A DNA stretch of 64,000 nucleotides from the NCBI GenBank assembly GCA_964650315.1, contig CAZYQE010000003.1, positions 1 through 64,000 on the forward strand, given 5' to 3'. Positions 6,592 through 15,158 of the stretch are shown one piece after another; position 1 is the stretch's first letter, and each line of letters begins with the position of its first letter. The DNA comes from CAJMSU01 sp964650315 (GTDB lineage: Bacteria > Bacillota_I > Bacilli_A > RF39 > UBA660). Under the pieces are notes generated by a model. The model had not been told where the DNA came from and did no database searches. It was given only the letters and a program-made list of their open reading frames with translations. The position numbers and the translations under genes are program-made.

Positions 6592-8745
6592 CTATAATTC
6601 AAACTGTGAATTATATAAATCTGCATAGAAACCATTTTGTTTTATTAATTCATCATGTGTTCCTTGTTCTATAATATTACCTTCATTCATTACTAATATT
6701 AAATCTGCATTTTTAATAGTAGATAATCTATGAGCTATTATAAAACTAGTTCTACCTTCAGTTAACTTATCCATAGCTTGTTGTACTAATTCTTCTGTTC
6801 TAGTATCTACATTAGAAGTAGCTTCATCTAATATTAAGAATGGAGCATCTTTTATCATACCTCTAGCTATTGTAAGCAACTGTTTTTGTCCTTGACTAAT
6901 ACTATCATTATCTGCAACTCTAGAATTTAATCCTCCAGGTAATGTCTTTATGAAGTGATCAATTCCAACAGTCTTACATGCTTCCCATATTTCTTCATCA
7001 GATACACCTTTCTTATTATACCTAATATTTTCACCAACAGTACCATCAAATAACCAAGTATCTTGAAGTACCATTATAAATAAATCATGTATTTGTTCTC
7101 TAGTTAATTCTTTAGTATTAACTCCATCTATTATAATATCTCCATTTTCTATATCATAAAACTTCATTAATAAATTAACCATAGTAGTCTTACCTGCTCC
7201 TGTAGGTCCAACTATTGCGATCTTTTGTCCTGATTTAGCTTTAGCACTAAAGTCTTTTATAATTATTCTATCTGGATTATATCCAAACTTAATATTTTTA
7301 AATTCAATATTTCCTTTAACTTCTTTTATTTCTTTAGACTTCTTCTCTTTTATCATTTCAGCTTCATCTAAGAAATCAAATACTCGCTCGGATGCAGCAG
7401 CAGTTGCTTGCAATCCTGTCATAGCTTGAGCAATTTGAGAAAGTGGATTAGTAAATAATCTAATATAGATCATAAATGCTACTATAACACCAAATGTAAT
7501 TACATCATTCATAGTAAGTAATGCACCTACTACACAAACCATAACATAACCAAAGTTTCCAATAAACATCATAATTGGTTGCATTATACCTGATAAGAAT
7601 TGACTTGTTTTACTAGAATGATATAATTTATTATTTATTTTAGAAAATTCTACTTTAGCTAGTTTATCTCCATTATATGCTTTAACAACATTATGTCCTG
7701 AATAAGTCTCTTCTATATAACCATTTAAATCCCCTAACTGATTTTGTCTTCTAGTAAAATATTTTTGTGATTTAGAAAGTAATAATCCCATAAACATAAA
7801 TCCAATAATACTAGAAAGTATAGCAGTTATAGCTAAATGCCAATCTGTTATAAACATCATTATAATTGAACCAATAAATAAAGTTAAATTAGATACTAAC
7901 ATACCTAAACTTTGATTCATATTCATACCTATAGCATCTACATCATTAGAAACTCTAGATAATATATCACCTGTTTCATGTTTATCAAAGTATTTAAGTG
8001 GTAATTTATTTATCTTATTAGATATATTAGTTCTTAATCTTTTAGCAAAGTTATTAGAAATAGTTGCCATTAAATAACCTTGTATATATCCAAATAATAA
8101 ACTAAATATATATAAACAAGCTAGTATTAAAGAAATAGTTTTTACTTTAGACATATCTATTTTAGGTTTTATTAAGTTATAAATTGATTTAGGTAATCTA
8201 TCAAATTTCTTTAAAGTTTTATTATTAACATGAGATTTATCTATAGATCCCATTAATTTTAAAAACTTAACTTGATCTTTACTACTTATAACTACATTAT
8301 CTACTTTAATATCATCTAATAGTTTAACTAATATACTATCTGGTATTTTTATAAATAGTTTATAAGATTCTTTTTTATTCTTAACAGTAGACATCTTATA
8401 AATTACATTATTAAATTCATTTAAATCTTTCCTACTAATACTTCTATCCATCATAATAGTAGGTATTTTTTTAGACATTTTTTCTTTTGTTAAATTTCGA
8501 CCTATTTTTTTACCTATAACTTCTATTTTTGCAGTATTAGGTCTAATTCCATCTGTTATAACATCTGTTAAGTCTGCTAGTTTGTTTGGAGCTAATATTG
8601 ATAATACTGATGAGAATGCAGCTAATACTACAGATATTATTAATAAATATCTCCATTTATTTAGATTCTTAAATATTTTTAATAAAGAACCTTTAAAGTC
8701 TCTAGACTTTTCATTATTTCCATTCATTGATCCAGGTCTAGGCAT
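6592..8745 (-). CDS. ABC exporter subunit B (717 aa, large extracellular insert)
   Basis: A half-transporter with a six-helix membrane domain and a C-terminal ATPase. Unusually, about 150 charged residues (about 60-200) sit between TM1 and TM2, outside the cell. The ATPase has Walker A GPTGAGKTT, Walker B FLILDEATSNVD with the catalytic Glu, and switch His in IIAHRLST. The signature is SISQGQ instead of LSGGQ. Its partner has the opposite defects, so together they form a heterodimer with one active and one degenerate ATP site, as in BmrCD- or TM287/288-type exporters. The gene overlaps its partner by eight bases. Such pairs pump drugs or peptides; the substrate is unknown. Confidence 0.88.
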   Translation of the reverse strand: MPRPGSMNGNNEKSRDFKGSLLKIFKNLNKWRYLLIISVVLAAFSSVLSILAPNKLADLTDVITDGIRPNTAKIEVIGKKIGRNLTKEKMSKKIPTIMMDRSISRKDLNEFNNVIYKMSTVKNKKESYKLFIKIPDSILVKLLDDIKVDNVVISSKDQVKFLKLMGSIDKSHVNNKTLKKFDRLPKSIYNLIKPKIDMSKVKTISLILACLYIFSLLFGYIQGYLMATISNNFAKRLRTNISNKINKLPLKYFDKHETGDILSRVSNDVDAIGMNMNQSLGMLVSNLTLFIGSIIMMFITDWHLAITAILSSIIGFMFMGLLLSKSQKYFTRRQNQLGDLNGYIEETYSGHNVVKAYNGDKLAKVEFSKINNKLYHSSKTSQFLSGIMQPIMMFIGNFGYVMVCVVGALLTMNDVITFGVIVAFMIYIRLFTNPLSQIAQAMTGLQATAAASERVFDFLDEAEMIKEKKSKEIKEVKGNIEFKNIKFGYNPDRIIIKDFSAKAKSGQKIAIVGPTGAGKTTMVNLLMKFYDIENGDIIIDGVNTKELTREQIHDLFIMVLQDTWLFDGTVGENIRYNKKGVSDEEIWEACKTVGIDHFIKTLPGGLNSRVADNDSISQGQKQLLTIARGMIKDAPFLILDEATSNVDTRTEELVQQAMDKLTEGRTSFIIAHRLSTIKNADLILVMNEGNIIEQGTHDELIKQNGFYADLYNSQFEL

Positions 8746-10498
8746 TTTCTAACTCCTCCTTTGTAAGTTGTGATAAAGCTATTTCTTTATAAACTTCACA
8801 AGTCTTAAGCAATTCTTTATGAGTTCCAATACCTACGCATTCTCCTTTTTCTAACACAACTATTTTATCTGCATTCATAATAGTTCCAATTCTTTGAGCA
8901 ACTATCATACTAGTAGCATCTTTAGTATATTTCTTTAATTCACTTCTTAATATTGCATCTGTTTTATAATCTAAAGCTGAGAATGAATCATCAAATATAT
9001 ATATTTCAGGATCTCTTGCGATAGCTCTAGCAATAGCAAGTCTTTGTTTTTGTCCACCAGAAATATTAGTACCTCCACGAGATATTTCTGATTCATATTT
9101 TTTATCCATCTTTTCTACAAAGTCTTTAGCTTGAGCTATCTTAATAGCTTCTTTTACCTTCTTTAGAGTTGGTTTTTCTTTTCCGTTATCTCCATAACTA
9201 ACATTATCTGTTACACTACCTGTAAATATAACTGCTTTTTGTGGAACATATCCTATTTTATTATGAAGAATACTTAATTTATAATCTTTAACATTAACTC
9301 CATCTACTAATATTTCTCCATCAGTAGCATCATAAAATCTAGGTACTAAGTTTATTAAACTACTTTTACCTGAACCTGTTGATCCTATAAAAGCAATAGT
9401 TTCTCCCTTATTAACTTTAAAAGAAATGTTTTTAAGTAGATATTCATCTGCATCTGGATATTTAAATGATACATCCTTAAACTCTACTACTCCACATTCT
9501 TTTGTTTCGTTACTATAATCTCCATCTAATATAGAAATATCTGAATCTAGAACTTCATTAATTCTATTAGCAGATACTTGAGAACGTGGCGCAATCATAA
9601 AGATTAATGCAAGCATCAAGAATGACATAATTACTTGAATACCATAACTAGTAAATACTACCATATTACTAAATAACATAATCTTATCAGACATTAAAGC
9701 TTCACTAATTAAGAAAGCTCCAACAAAATATATTCCTAAAGTTAAAGCATGCATAACAAAGTTAATTATAGGAAATAAAATTGCGAATGATTTTTGTATA
9801 AACATATGTGTATTAGTTAAATCTGTATTAACATTTTCAAATCTATTCTTTTGAAACTTCTCTGCATTAAAAGCTCTAATTACTCTAATACCTGTAAGAT
9901 TCTCTCTAGTAACATTATTCATATTATCAATTAACTTTTGAACAACCTTAAACTTAGGTATAACTAACATCATAAGTATACCTACTACACTTAATAAGAA
10001 TACTACTCCTATACCTGTTAACATACTCCATTCCATACTCTTATTAACTATCTTAAGTATAGCCCATACTGCCATAATAGGAGCTCTTATTAACATTTGT
10101 AATCCCATACTAATTAACATTTCTATTTGAGTAACATCATTAGTAGTTCTAGTAATTAAACTACTAGTCTTAAACTTCTTAATTTCACTAGTAGAAAAAC
10201 TTTGTACTTTATTAAATATTTTTTCTCTAATTACTCTAGAAAAATCTGCTGATAAGTAAGATGCTAAATATCCTACAATTATTGCAGTAGCTAAAGAACC
10301 AAAAGCACATCCTACCATAAATGAACCTTTAGTTATAATATCTATCATCTTAGAACCATCAGTTTGTACTAATCTAGTAATAGAACTCATATATTCAGGT
10401 AATTTTAAATCTAAATATACTTGTAATACTATTAAACTAATACTAACAATTATTATTAATACATCTTTTTTATTAAAGTTTCTAAATAATTTAAACAT
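8738..10498 (-). CDS. ABC exporter subunit A with degenerate ATP site (586 aa)
   Basis: A type IV ABC half-exporter: six membrane helices in the first 310 residues, then an ATPase domain. Walker A GSTGSGKSS and signature NISGGQKQR are normal. Walker B reads IYIFDDSFSALD, with Asp where the catalytic Glu should be, and the switch His is Gln (MIVAQRIGT). The ATP site built from this Walker A/B plus the partner's altered signature is therefore non-catalytic, which is the classic asymmetric arrangement. It is the first gene of the pair; GGAGG precedes ATG. Substrate unknown; multidrug or lipid export is the usual guess for the family. Confidence 0.9.
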   Translation of the reverse strand: MFKLFRNFNKKDVLIIIVSISLIVLQVYLDLKLPEYMSSITRLVQTDGSKMIDIITKGSFMVGCAFGSLATAIIVGYLASYLSADFSRVIREKIFNKVQSFSTSEIKKFKTSSLITRTTNDVTQIEMLISMGLQMLIRAPIMAVWAILKIVNKSMEWSMLTGIGVVFLLSVVGILMMLVIPKFKVVQKLIDNMNNVTRENLTGIRVIRAFNAEKFQKNRFENVNTDLTNTHMFIQKSFAILFPIINFVMHALTLGIYFVGAFLISEALMSDKIMLFSNMVVFTSYGIQVIMSFLMLALIFMIAPRSQVSANRINEVLDSDISILDGDYSNETKECGVVEFKDVSFKYPDADEYLLKNISFKVNKGETIAFIGSTGSGKSSLINLVPRFYDATDGEILVDGVNVKDYKLSILHNKIGYVPQKAVIFTGSVTDNVSYGDNGKEKPTLKKVKEAIKIAQAKDFVEKMDKKYESEISRGGTNISGGQKQRLAIARAIARDPEIYIFDDSFSALDYKTDAILRSELKKYTKDATSMIVAQRIGTIMNADKIVVLEKGECVGIGTHKELLKTCEVYKEIALSQLTKEELENA

Positions 10499-10584
10499 AT
10501 ATACCTCCTATTTATAATATGACATTTATATATAATTTACTATTAAACAACTACTTAATTATAACACAAATATATAACATAAAA

Positions 10585-10610
10585 AAGATTAGAATAATTA
10601 TTCTAATCTT
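10585..10610 (-). terminator. Intrinsic terminator
   Basis: AAGATTAGAATAA pairs with TTATTCTAATCTT as a 26-bp perfect palindrome, with six T on the minus-strand exit side. It ends the unit of the 203-aa gene and also separates it from the ABC pair. Confidence 0.75.
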
Positions 10611-11220
10611 ACTTTCTATTTTTTCTTTCTAACTTTTCTTCTTGAGTTTTCTTAACTAAATAATCTTTTATCTCATCTCTAGAAACTATTTGTCCTCTTT
10701 CTACATCTATAAATGGTAAATCACTATTATACTCATTTAATATCTCTAATATTTTATCTAATTCTTTTTCATTATGATCTTTAGAATAAATATCCCAGAA
10801 AAATCTTTCTCCAGAAGGTATTTTAATACCTACTATTTTATCAATAGGTATTTGTCCCTTTACTTGATACTCACCTTCTCTACCAGCAAATCGTTTTCTA
10901 ATAGGAAGTTTAGCAATCATTTCATAAAATGAATCTAAATCTTTTACTTTAGCTTTAATAGCGTCTATATTAGGATCTATTATAAAAGCAAACTCACCTT
11001 CTATGTAATGTCTATAAGAAGTTTGTTCTCCTTCTAATCTTTTGGCAAGTGATATATAATGATTACCATTCCAAGTACCATTAGTAGCACTTCTTTTATC
11101 TACTCTACTCAAATGCTTTCTAGCTTTTAGTCCACCACTTTTCATAATCTTCTTTAATTTAACACTACTAAATCTGTGATAAAACCATTCTTTATTAATA
11201 TCAATTTTTTGTATACTCAT
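10609..11220 (-). CDS. Unrecognised 203-aa protein, possible ADP-ribosyltransferase-like fold
   Basis: No family is recognised with certainty. The order of motifs recalls ART/DarT-like folds: an N-terminal WFYHRFSSVKLKKIMKSGG (His/Tyr strand then a helix), NGNHYISLAK mid-protein, FAFIIDPN, and a late GEYQVKGQIPIDKIVGIKIP in which the Glu would be the catalytic one followed by the typical strand-turn-strand. It is soluble, with a Lys/Glu-rich C-terminal helix. Neighbours are a transglutaminase-like protein and a FemX-type transferase on the same strand, with gaps of about 50 bases and 8 bases. An RNA- or protein-modifying role is possible. Only a fold prediction would settle it. Confidence 0.6.
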   Translation of the reverse strand: MSIQKIDINKEWFYHRFSSVKLKKIMKSGGLKARKHLSRVDKRSATNGTWNGNHYISLAKRLEGEQTSYRHYIEGEFAFIIDPNIDAIKAKVKDLDSFYEMIAKLPIRKRFAGREGEYQVKGQIPIDKIVGIKIPSGERFFWDIYSKDHNEKELDKILEILNEYNSDLPFIDVERGQIVSRDEIKDYLVKKTQEEKLERKNRK

Positions 11221-11271
11221 CTAATCATTCCTTCTTGTGGGTCTAATATTATAACACACAAATATTATAAA

Positions 11272-11790
11272 TCAATAATTAATCTTTTTACTATGCATAC
11301 AGAAAAAATAAAACGGATTACATTTTCTTATAAATAAAGGCTTTTTATATTCATAAAAATATATTTTATCTTTATCATATTTCTTTTTACCTATAAAATC
11401 AGAAAAATTATTTCTAAAGAATTCTAATATTTCTTCTAAACTATTATATTTATGTATACCTTTATGTTTTCTCCAAGATGCTTCAAAATAATAATAATGT
11501 TTATGTGGTTTAAATACTAGAAATGTATGACAATAATATTTTCCATCTTCTCTAGATAATACAAATATAGTTTTATATTCTATTTTCCTTTTCTTAAAAT
11601 AATTTCTTTCTAATTCACATAATTCCCAACATATAGCATATTTATTATTTATAATATCTTTAGTTTTTTGTCTTCTATAATCTTTTACAAAATTCCCTTC
11701 TTTTAAATTAGTATGAACTTTACCATCTTTATCATGCCATCCATACTTTATATCTTTTATATCATTATAAAACTTCTTTATTTCTTTCAT
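11272..11790 (-). CDS. Transglutaminase-like cysteine protein (172 aa)
   Basis: The order Cys-His-acid of the transglutaminase-like superfamily can be read: NKYAICWELCELERNYFKKR (Cys at the start of a helix), then YYCHTFLVFKPHKHYYYFEA, where His and the following Glu come in the usual strand positions. Glu instead of Asp and the lack of other conserved residues make the enzyme call tentative. The protein is strongly basic, ends in an aromatic and Cys-containing stretch and has no signal peptide, so it should be intracellular. It lies eight bases downstream of the FemX-type gene and is probably co-transcribed with it. Confidence 0.6.
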   Translation of the reverse strand: MKEIKKFYNDIKDIKYGWHDKDGKVHTNLKEGNFVKDYRRQKTKDIINNKYAICWELCELERNYFKKRKIEYKTIFVLSREDGKYYCHTFLVFKPHKHYYYFEASWRKHKGIHKYNSLEEILEFFRNNFSDFIGKKKYDKDKIYFYEYKKPLFIRKCNPFYFFCMHSKKINY

Positions 11791-11798
11791 ATATACTC

Positions 11799-13025
11799 CT
11801 AATGCTTTATTTTATGTATTAACTTTAATAATTTATAATGCCAAGTAATAGGAAGTTCAAACTCACCTATTAACTCTTCTACATACCCATTAAATCCTTT
11901 TTTAAATTCATATATACCATAATCTTTAGGATGAGTATTTATATCAGCAGGTATACCATAGAAATTATGCTTCTTAAATCCATTCTCTATACCATACTTA
12001 ATCATCATCCATTGTAGTAAGTATTGTGAATTAAATTTCATAAACTCAGAGTAATTACCACTAGATAAATATATAATCTCTGGTTTAATAATCATAAACA
12101 TAGAACCTGATAATGTAATTACATCAGTCTTCTTTTCTTTTCTAATAGCCTCTGCATCATTAATTCTCTTATCAAGAGCATTCATCTCATTAGTAAGGCC
12201 TTTCTTTTGTCCATCATTATATTTAGCATCACTTAAACTATTAAACTTATCTTCTTTAACTTTTTTATCTTCTTTTAATTTCTTAATATATTTCTTTAAA
12301 TCTAATTCTGTTATAAAGTATTTAACTTCTCCTTTATCATTAAATAATTTAAACATATTTTGAAAGTACTCTAAGTCCCTAACAGAGAAATTTTTTCGTT
12401 CCCCAGTCTCTATCATAATTTTTTGAAATTTATCTAACTCATCATATTTTAATTCTTTAATAGTTATACCTATCTTTTCTGCTTTTCTAATAGTATTTCT
12501 AGTATTAGGTTTCATTTCGTTTAAAATAGTAGCTTCATCTTTACCTTCTAATCCTAAAGAAAACATCCAAGATACTTGTTCTCTATCATCTATTTTTACT
12601 TGTTCAAAACCAAAGTCTTTTAAGAACTTAACTACATCACTATTATCTTCACCATTTTCTACAATATTACCATCTATATCTCTTTCTTTATAAATAATAT
12701 ATGGATCCATTCTAAATACATATCCATCATTCTCTTTAACAAACTTCTTTATTTCTTCTAAGAATTTCTTAAATACTTTTTTATCTTTAAAATCTACTAA
12801 TACACCTCTAGGAGCATAAAACTCATTTCTATTAAAATGTCTCTTATGAGATAAAAGTAGTGTTGCGGCAATTAGTTTATTTTTATTTTTTAATCCAACA
12901 AAATAAGACTTCCATCCTGACTTTTCTCTTAACTTAGCTATCTCTGGAGCTGACATAAAAGTCTTTAATGGATGATTCTCCCAAAACTTTCTATATTCGC
13001 TTTCTTTTATTTGTACAAATTCCAT
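11799..13025 (-). CDS. FemAB/MurM-family peptidoglycan aminoacyltransferase
   Basis: Members of this family add amino acids from aminoacyl-tRNA to the lipid II peptide to build interpeptide bridges. Seen are two GNAT-like halves: FMSAPEIAKLREKSGWKSYF and YAPRGVLVDF in the first, and KPEIIYLSSGNYSEFMKFNS plus NFYGIPADINTHPKDYGIYEFKKGFNG in the second. Between them is the Lys-rich helical arm (about 250-305) that in FemA and FemX forms a tRNA-like coiled coil. Length (408 aa) is normal. I place the start at 13025, because AGAAGGTG lies eight bases before that ATG; an ATG 18 bases upstream has no ribosome site. It implies cross-bridged peptidoglycan, in agreement with the sortase locus. Amino-acid specificity cannot be told. 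Confidence 0.85.
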   Translation of the reverse strand: MEFVQIKESEYRKFWENHPLKTFMSAPEIAKLREKSGWKSYFVGLKNKNKLIAATLLLSHKRHFNRNEFYAPRGVLVDFKDKKVFKKFLEEIKKFVKENDGYVFRMDPYIIYKERDIDGNIVENGEDNSDVVKFLKDFGFEQVKIDDREQVSWMFSLGLEGKDEATILNEMKPNTRNTIRKAEKIGITIKELKYDELDKFQKIMIETGERKNFSVRDLEYFQNMFKLFNDKGEVKYFITELDLKKYIKKLKEDKKVKEDKFNSLSDAKYNDGQKKGLTNEMNALDKRINDAEAIRKEKKTDVITLSGSMFMIIKPEIIYLSSGNYSEFMKFNSQYLLQWMMIKYGIENGFKKHNFYGIPADINTHPKDYGIYEFKKGFNGYVEELIGEFELPITWHYKLLKLIHKIKH

Positions 13026-13069
13026 ATGTTCACCTTCTATCATCTCTAACTATTATTATATATAAAAAA

Positions 13070-13093
13070 AGAAGATTTATCAATAAACCTTCT
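13070..13093 (-). terminator. Intrinsic terminator
   Basis: AGAAGATTTAT (13070-13080) pairs with ATAAACCTTCT (13083-13093) with one mismatch, followed on the minus strand by seven T. It ends the membrane-protein gene and isolates the FemX unit. Confidence 0.6.
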
Positions 13094-13781
13094 ATTTTTT
13101 ATTAACCATTTTCTTGAATTTTTTAAATACTCTTTTATATGGATTAAAACTATTTTCTTCTTTAGCAACTAAAGTATATATAAATAGAATAATCATAACT
13201 GCCATTAAGAAGAATGTTATAAATAAATAAAAACTAAACTTATCTACCTTCTTAATAGTAGTATCTAAATAACTATTAGTTAAATAATCATTAAAATTAT
13301 TATCATTAATCTTAACTGCATTCTCTTTAGGAACAAAATTATTTATATTTTTAATAGCTAATTGTTTTAAATTATTATCTATAATAACTGGATATCCATA
13401 TACTTTCTTAGGTTTAGGTTCTTCTTTAGTTCTCTCATATGTATAATCAATTATTTTCTTATATTTATTATAATCATCAGGTCTAATCGCAATTAAATAA
13501 GTATGCCATACACCTGTATCTTCTTTTTCTATTACAAAATGTATCTGTTTATTAGCTTTTTCATAATAAGCAAACTTCTCAGACATCCTAGATATTTCTA
13601 TATATGAATAATCCGCATCAGTTTTAACATTACTCCATGATAAAACATTGTGTTTTTGTTCAAATAACATATAAGAACAATAAAATAATATTGTAATTAT
13701 AACCAAATAAACAACACAAAGTAAAAACTTTATAACTAACTGTTTTTCATCAATTCTTCTTTTTTTATTCTTTTTCTTCAT
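13092..13781 (-). CDS. Two-helix membrane protein, function unknown
   Basis: A Lys-rich N-terminus (MKKKNKKRRIDEKQ) is followed by a membrane helix (about 15-38), an extracellular domain of about 140 residues and a second helix (about 185-208, SFYLFITFFLMAVMIILFIY), then a basic tail. The outer domain has aromatic strands and the phrase PKKVYGYPVIIDNNLKQLAI but no motif I recognise. I choose the start at 13781, where GGGTG lies five bases upstream; an upstream in-frame ATG at 13811 is followed by residues that do not fit a membrane-protein start. It is a single-gene unit between two terminators. Confidence 0.65.
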   Translation of the reverse strand: MKKKNKKRRIDEKQLVIKFLLCVVYLVIITILFYCSYMLFEQKHNVLSWSNVKTDADYSYIEISRMSEKFAYYEKANKQIHFVIEKEDTGVWHTYLIAIRPDDYNKYKKIIDYTYERTKEEPKPKKVYGYPVIIDNNLKQLAIKNINNFVPKENAVKINDNNFNDYLTNSYLDTTIKKVDKFSFYLFITFFLMAVMIILFIYTLVAKEENSFNPYKRVFKKFKKMVNKK

Positions 13782-13830
13782 AAAAACACCCAACCACCTA
13801 TATAATAACATATTAAATTAAAAACACAAA

Positions 13831-13858
13831 AAAAAACAATTAATAATAATTGTTTTTT
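13831..13858 (-). terminator. Intrinsic terminator of the nrd/dut operon
   Basis: AAAAAACAATTA (13831-13842) pairs with TAATTGTTTTTT (13847-13858) around a four-base loop at the end of the 92-aa gene, the last gene of the nrdD-nrdG-dut unit. Confidence 0.75.
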
Positions 13859-14135
13859 ATAGAACTAAGTTTACTATGACAGCTAAAATAATAAGAATTA
13901 TTAAAATAACTAAATATACACCTGGATTAGTCTCATCATTATAATAATCCCTACCATTTTCATATATTTCATTTATTTCATGAGATTTTCTACTATAATC
14001 TTTACTATAATAGGCACAGGCACTATCATTACCATTAACATATTTCTTTTTCTTCTTACAGAAATATACTGCACCTCTCATTTTCCCATCTTTTTTATCT
14101 GCATAACTTAAAAATGCACATCTACAACAACTCAT
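13857..14135 (-). CDS. Small cysteine-rich tail-anchored protein
   Basis: A 92-residue protein with five Cys in the first 40 residues (MSCCRCAFLSY, AVYFCKKKKKYV, DSACAYYS), which suggests metal binding, and one hydrophobic C-terminal helix (PGVYLVILIILIILAVIVNLVL). So it is a tail-anchored protein with a cytosolic Cys domain. It starts 12 bases after dut and AGGAGG precedes its ATG, so it should be the last gene of the nrdD-nrdG-dut operon. Its family is unknown to me. The position suggests a link with anaerobic nucleotide metabolism or redox sensing, but this is only context. Confidence 0.65.
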   Translation of the reverse strand: MSCCRCAFLSYADKKDGKMRGAVYFCKKKKKYVNGNDSACAYYSKDYSRKSHEINEIYENGRDYYNDETNPGVYLVILIILIILAVIVNLVL

Positions 14136-14147
14136 AATAACCTCCTA

Positions 14148-14603
14148 TTATTTAGCATCAGTAGATCCAAATCCACCTTCTCTACTACCAGTAGCGTTAT
14201 CATTATCTGTTACTAAAAACTTAGTAAATACAGCTTGACCTATTTTATCTCCCTTACTAACTTTAATATCTTCTCCACTACAATTAAAGTACGCAAAGAA
14301 TAAATGTCCATCATTATCAGGATTACCATAGTAATCATGATCTATTAGACCTACACTATTAGCAAGAATAAATCCTTTTTTAGGACCACTACTTCTATTA
14401 AGAAGTAATACACATTCATCGTCTTCACAAGCTACTTTTAATCCTGTAGGAACTAAAGTTGGTTTAGATCCTGGAACAAATTTAGGTATAACTAAATCTT
14501 CAGCAGCTTCTATATCATATCCTGCAGAATGAGCTGTACTTCTTTTTGGTAAATTTATATCTTTATCTTCATAACCTTTAACTACTTCAAATCTTCTAGC
14601 CAT
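14148..14603 (-). CDS. dut: dUTP diphosphatase (dUTPase)
   Basis: It hydrolyses dUTP to dUMP and pyrophosphate, keeping uracil out of DNA and feeding thymidylate synthesis. The trimeric dUTPase motifs are all there: HSAGYDIEAAED (1), LNRSSGPKKGF (2), NSVGLIDHDYYGN (3, with the catalytic Asp), GDKIGQAVF (4) and REGGFGSTD (5, glycine-rich C-terminal arm). Length (151 aa) is typical. Its start overlaps the nrdG stop by eight bases, so translation is coupled and dUTP cleanup is tied to dNTP synthesis in one operon. Confidence 0.95.
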   Translation of the reverse strand: MARRFEVVKGYEDKDINLPKRSTAHSAGYDIEAAEDLVIPKFVPGSKPTLVPTGLKVACEDDECVLLLNRSSGPKKGFILANSVGLIDHDYYGNPDNDGHLFFAYFNCSGEDIKVSKGDKIGQAVFTKFLVTDNDNATGSREGGFGSTDAK

Positions 14604-15144
14604 GTTTTTTAACTCCTTCGTTTTTAAATTTAATCTCTTCTACACAGTTATTTTCTAAACTCTTCTTAACATCAATTACTCTTTGATTAGAACTACCTCT
14701 AAAATATAGTGATGGATCTTTTAATTTCTCTACAAATCTTCCATCTACCATAATATCTATATAAGATAAAAACTCCTTAGTAAAATCATTCTTCTTATAC
14801 ATATCATCCATTATTTCTTTATCAAATAAATATCCAGTATAACACCAAATATTCTTATTTGGATATTTTTTCTTTACTTTTTTAAGTAATGGAAGTACTC
14901 CTTTTTGATTAGCAGGCCACATTGGTTCTCCTCCTAAAAGAGATAATCCAGCAATGTAGTCCTTATCTAAAGCCTTTAATATTTTATCTTCTTCTTTTTT
15001 AGTAAATTTATCTCCATAATTATAGTCCCATGCTTCTTTGTTAAAACAATTTGGACAAGCATGTGGACAACCGCTAACAAAAAGGGATACTCTGATTCCC
15101 TCTCCGTTAGCAATATCATATTCTTTTATTGAAGCATAATGCAT
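14596..15144 (-). CDS. nrdG: Anaerobic ribonucleotide reductase activating protein (radical SAM)
   Basis: NrdG uses a 4Fe-4S cluster and S-adenosylmethionine to put the glycyl radical on NrdD. The radical SAM motif CPHACPNC is at residues 26-33, after VSLFVSGC, and the Gly-rich SAM contacts LSLLGGEPMWP follow. Length (182 aa) is normal. It lies 14 bases after nrdD, its usual partner, and overlaps dut by eight bases. AGGAGG precedes ATG. Confidence 0.95.
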   Translation of the reverse strand: MHYASIKEYDIANGEGIRVSLFVSGCPHACPNCFNKEAWDYNYGDKFTKKEEDKILKALDKDYIAGLSLLGGEPMWPANQKGVLPLLKKVKKKYPNKNIWCYTGYLFDKEIMDDMYKKNDFTKEFLSYIDIMVDGRFVEKLKDPSLYFRGSSNQRVIDVKKSLENNCVEEIKFKNEGVKKHG

Positions 15145-15158
15145 AATAACCTAACCTC

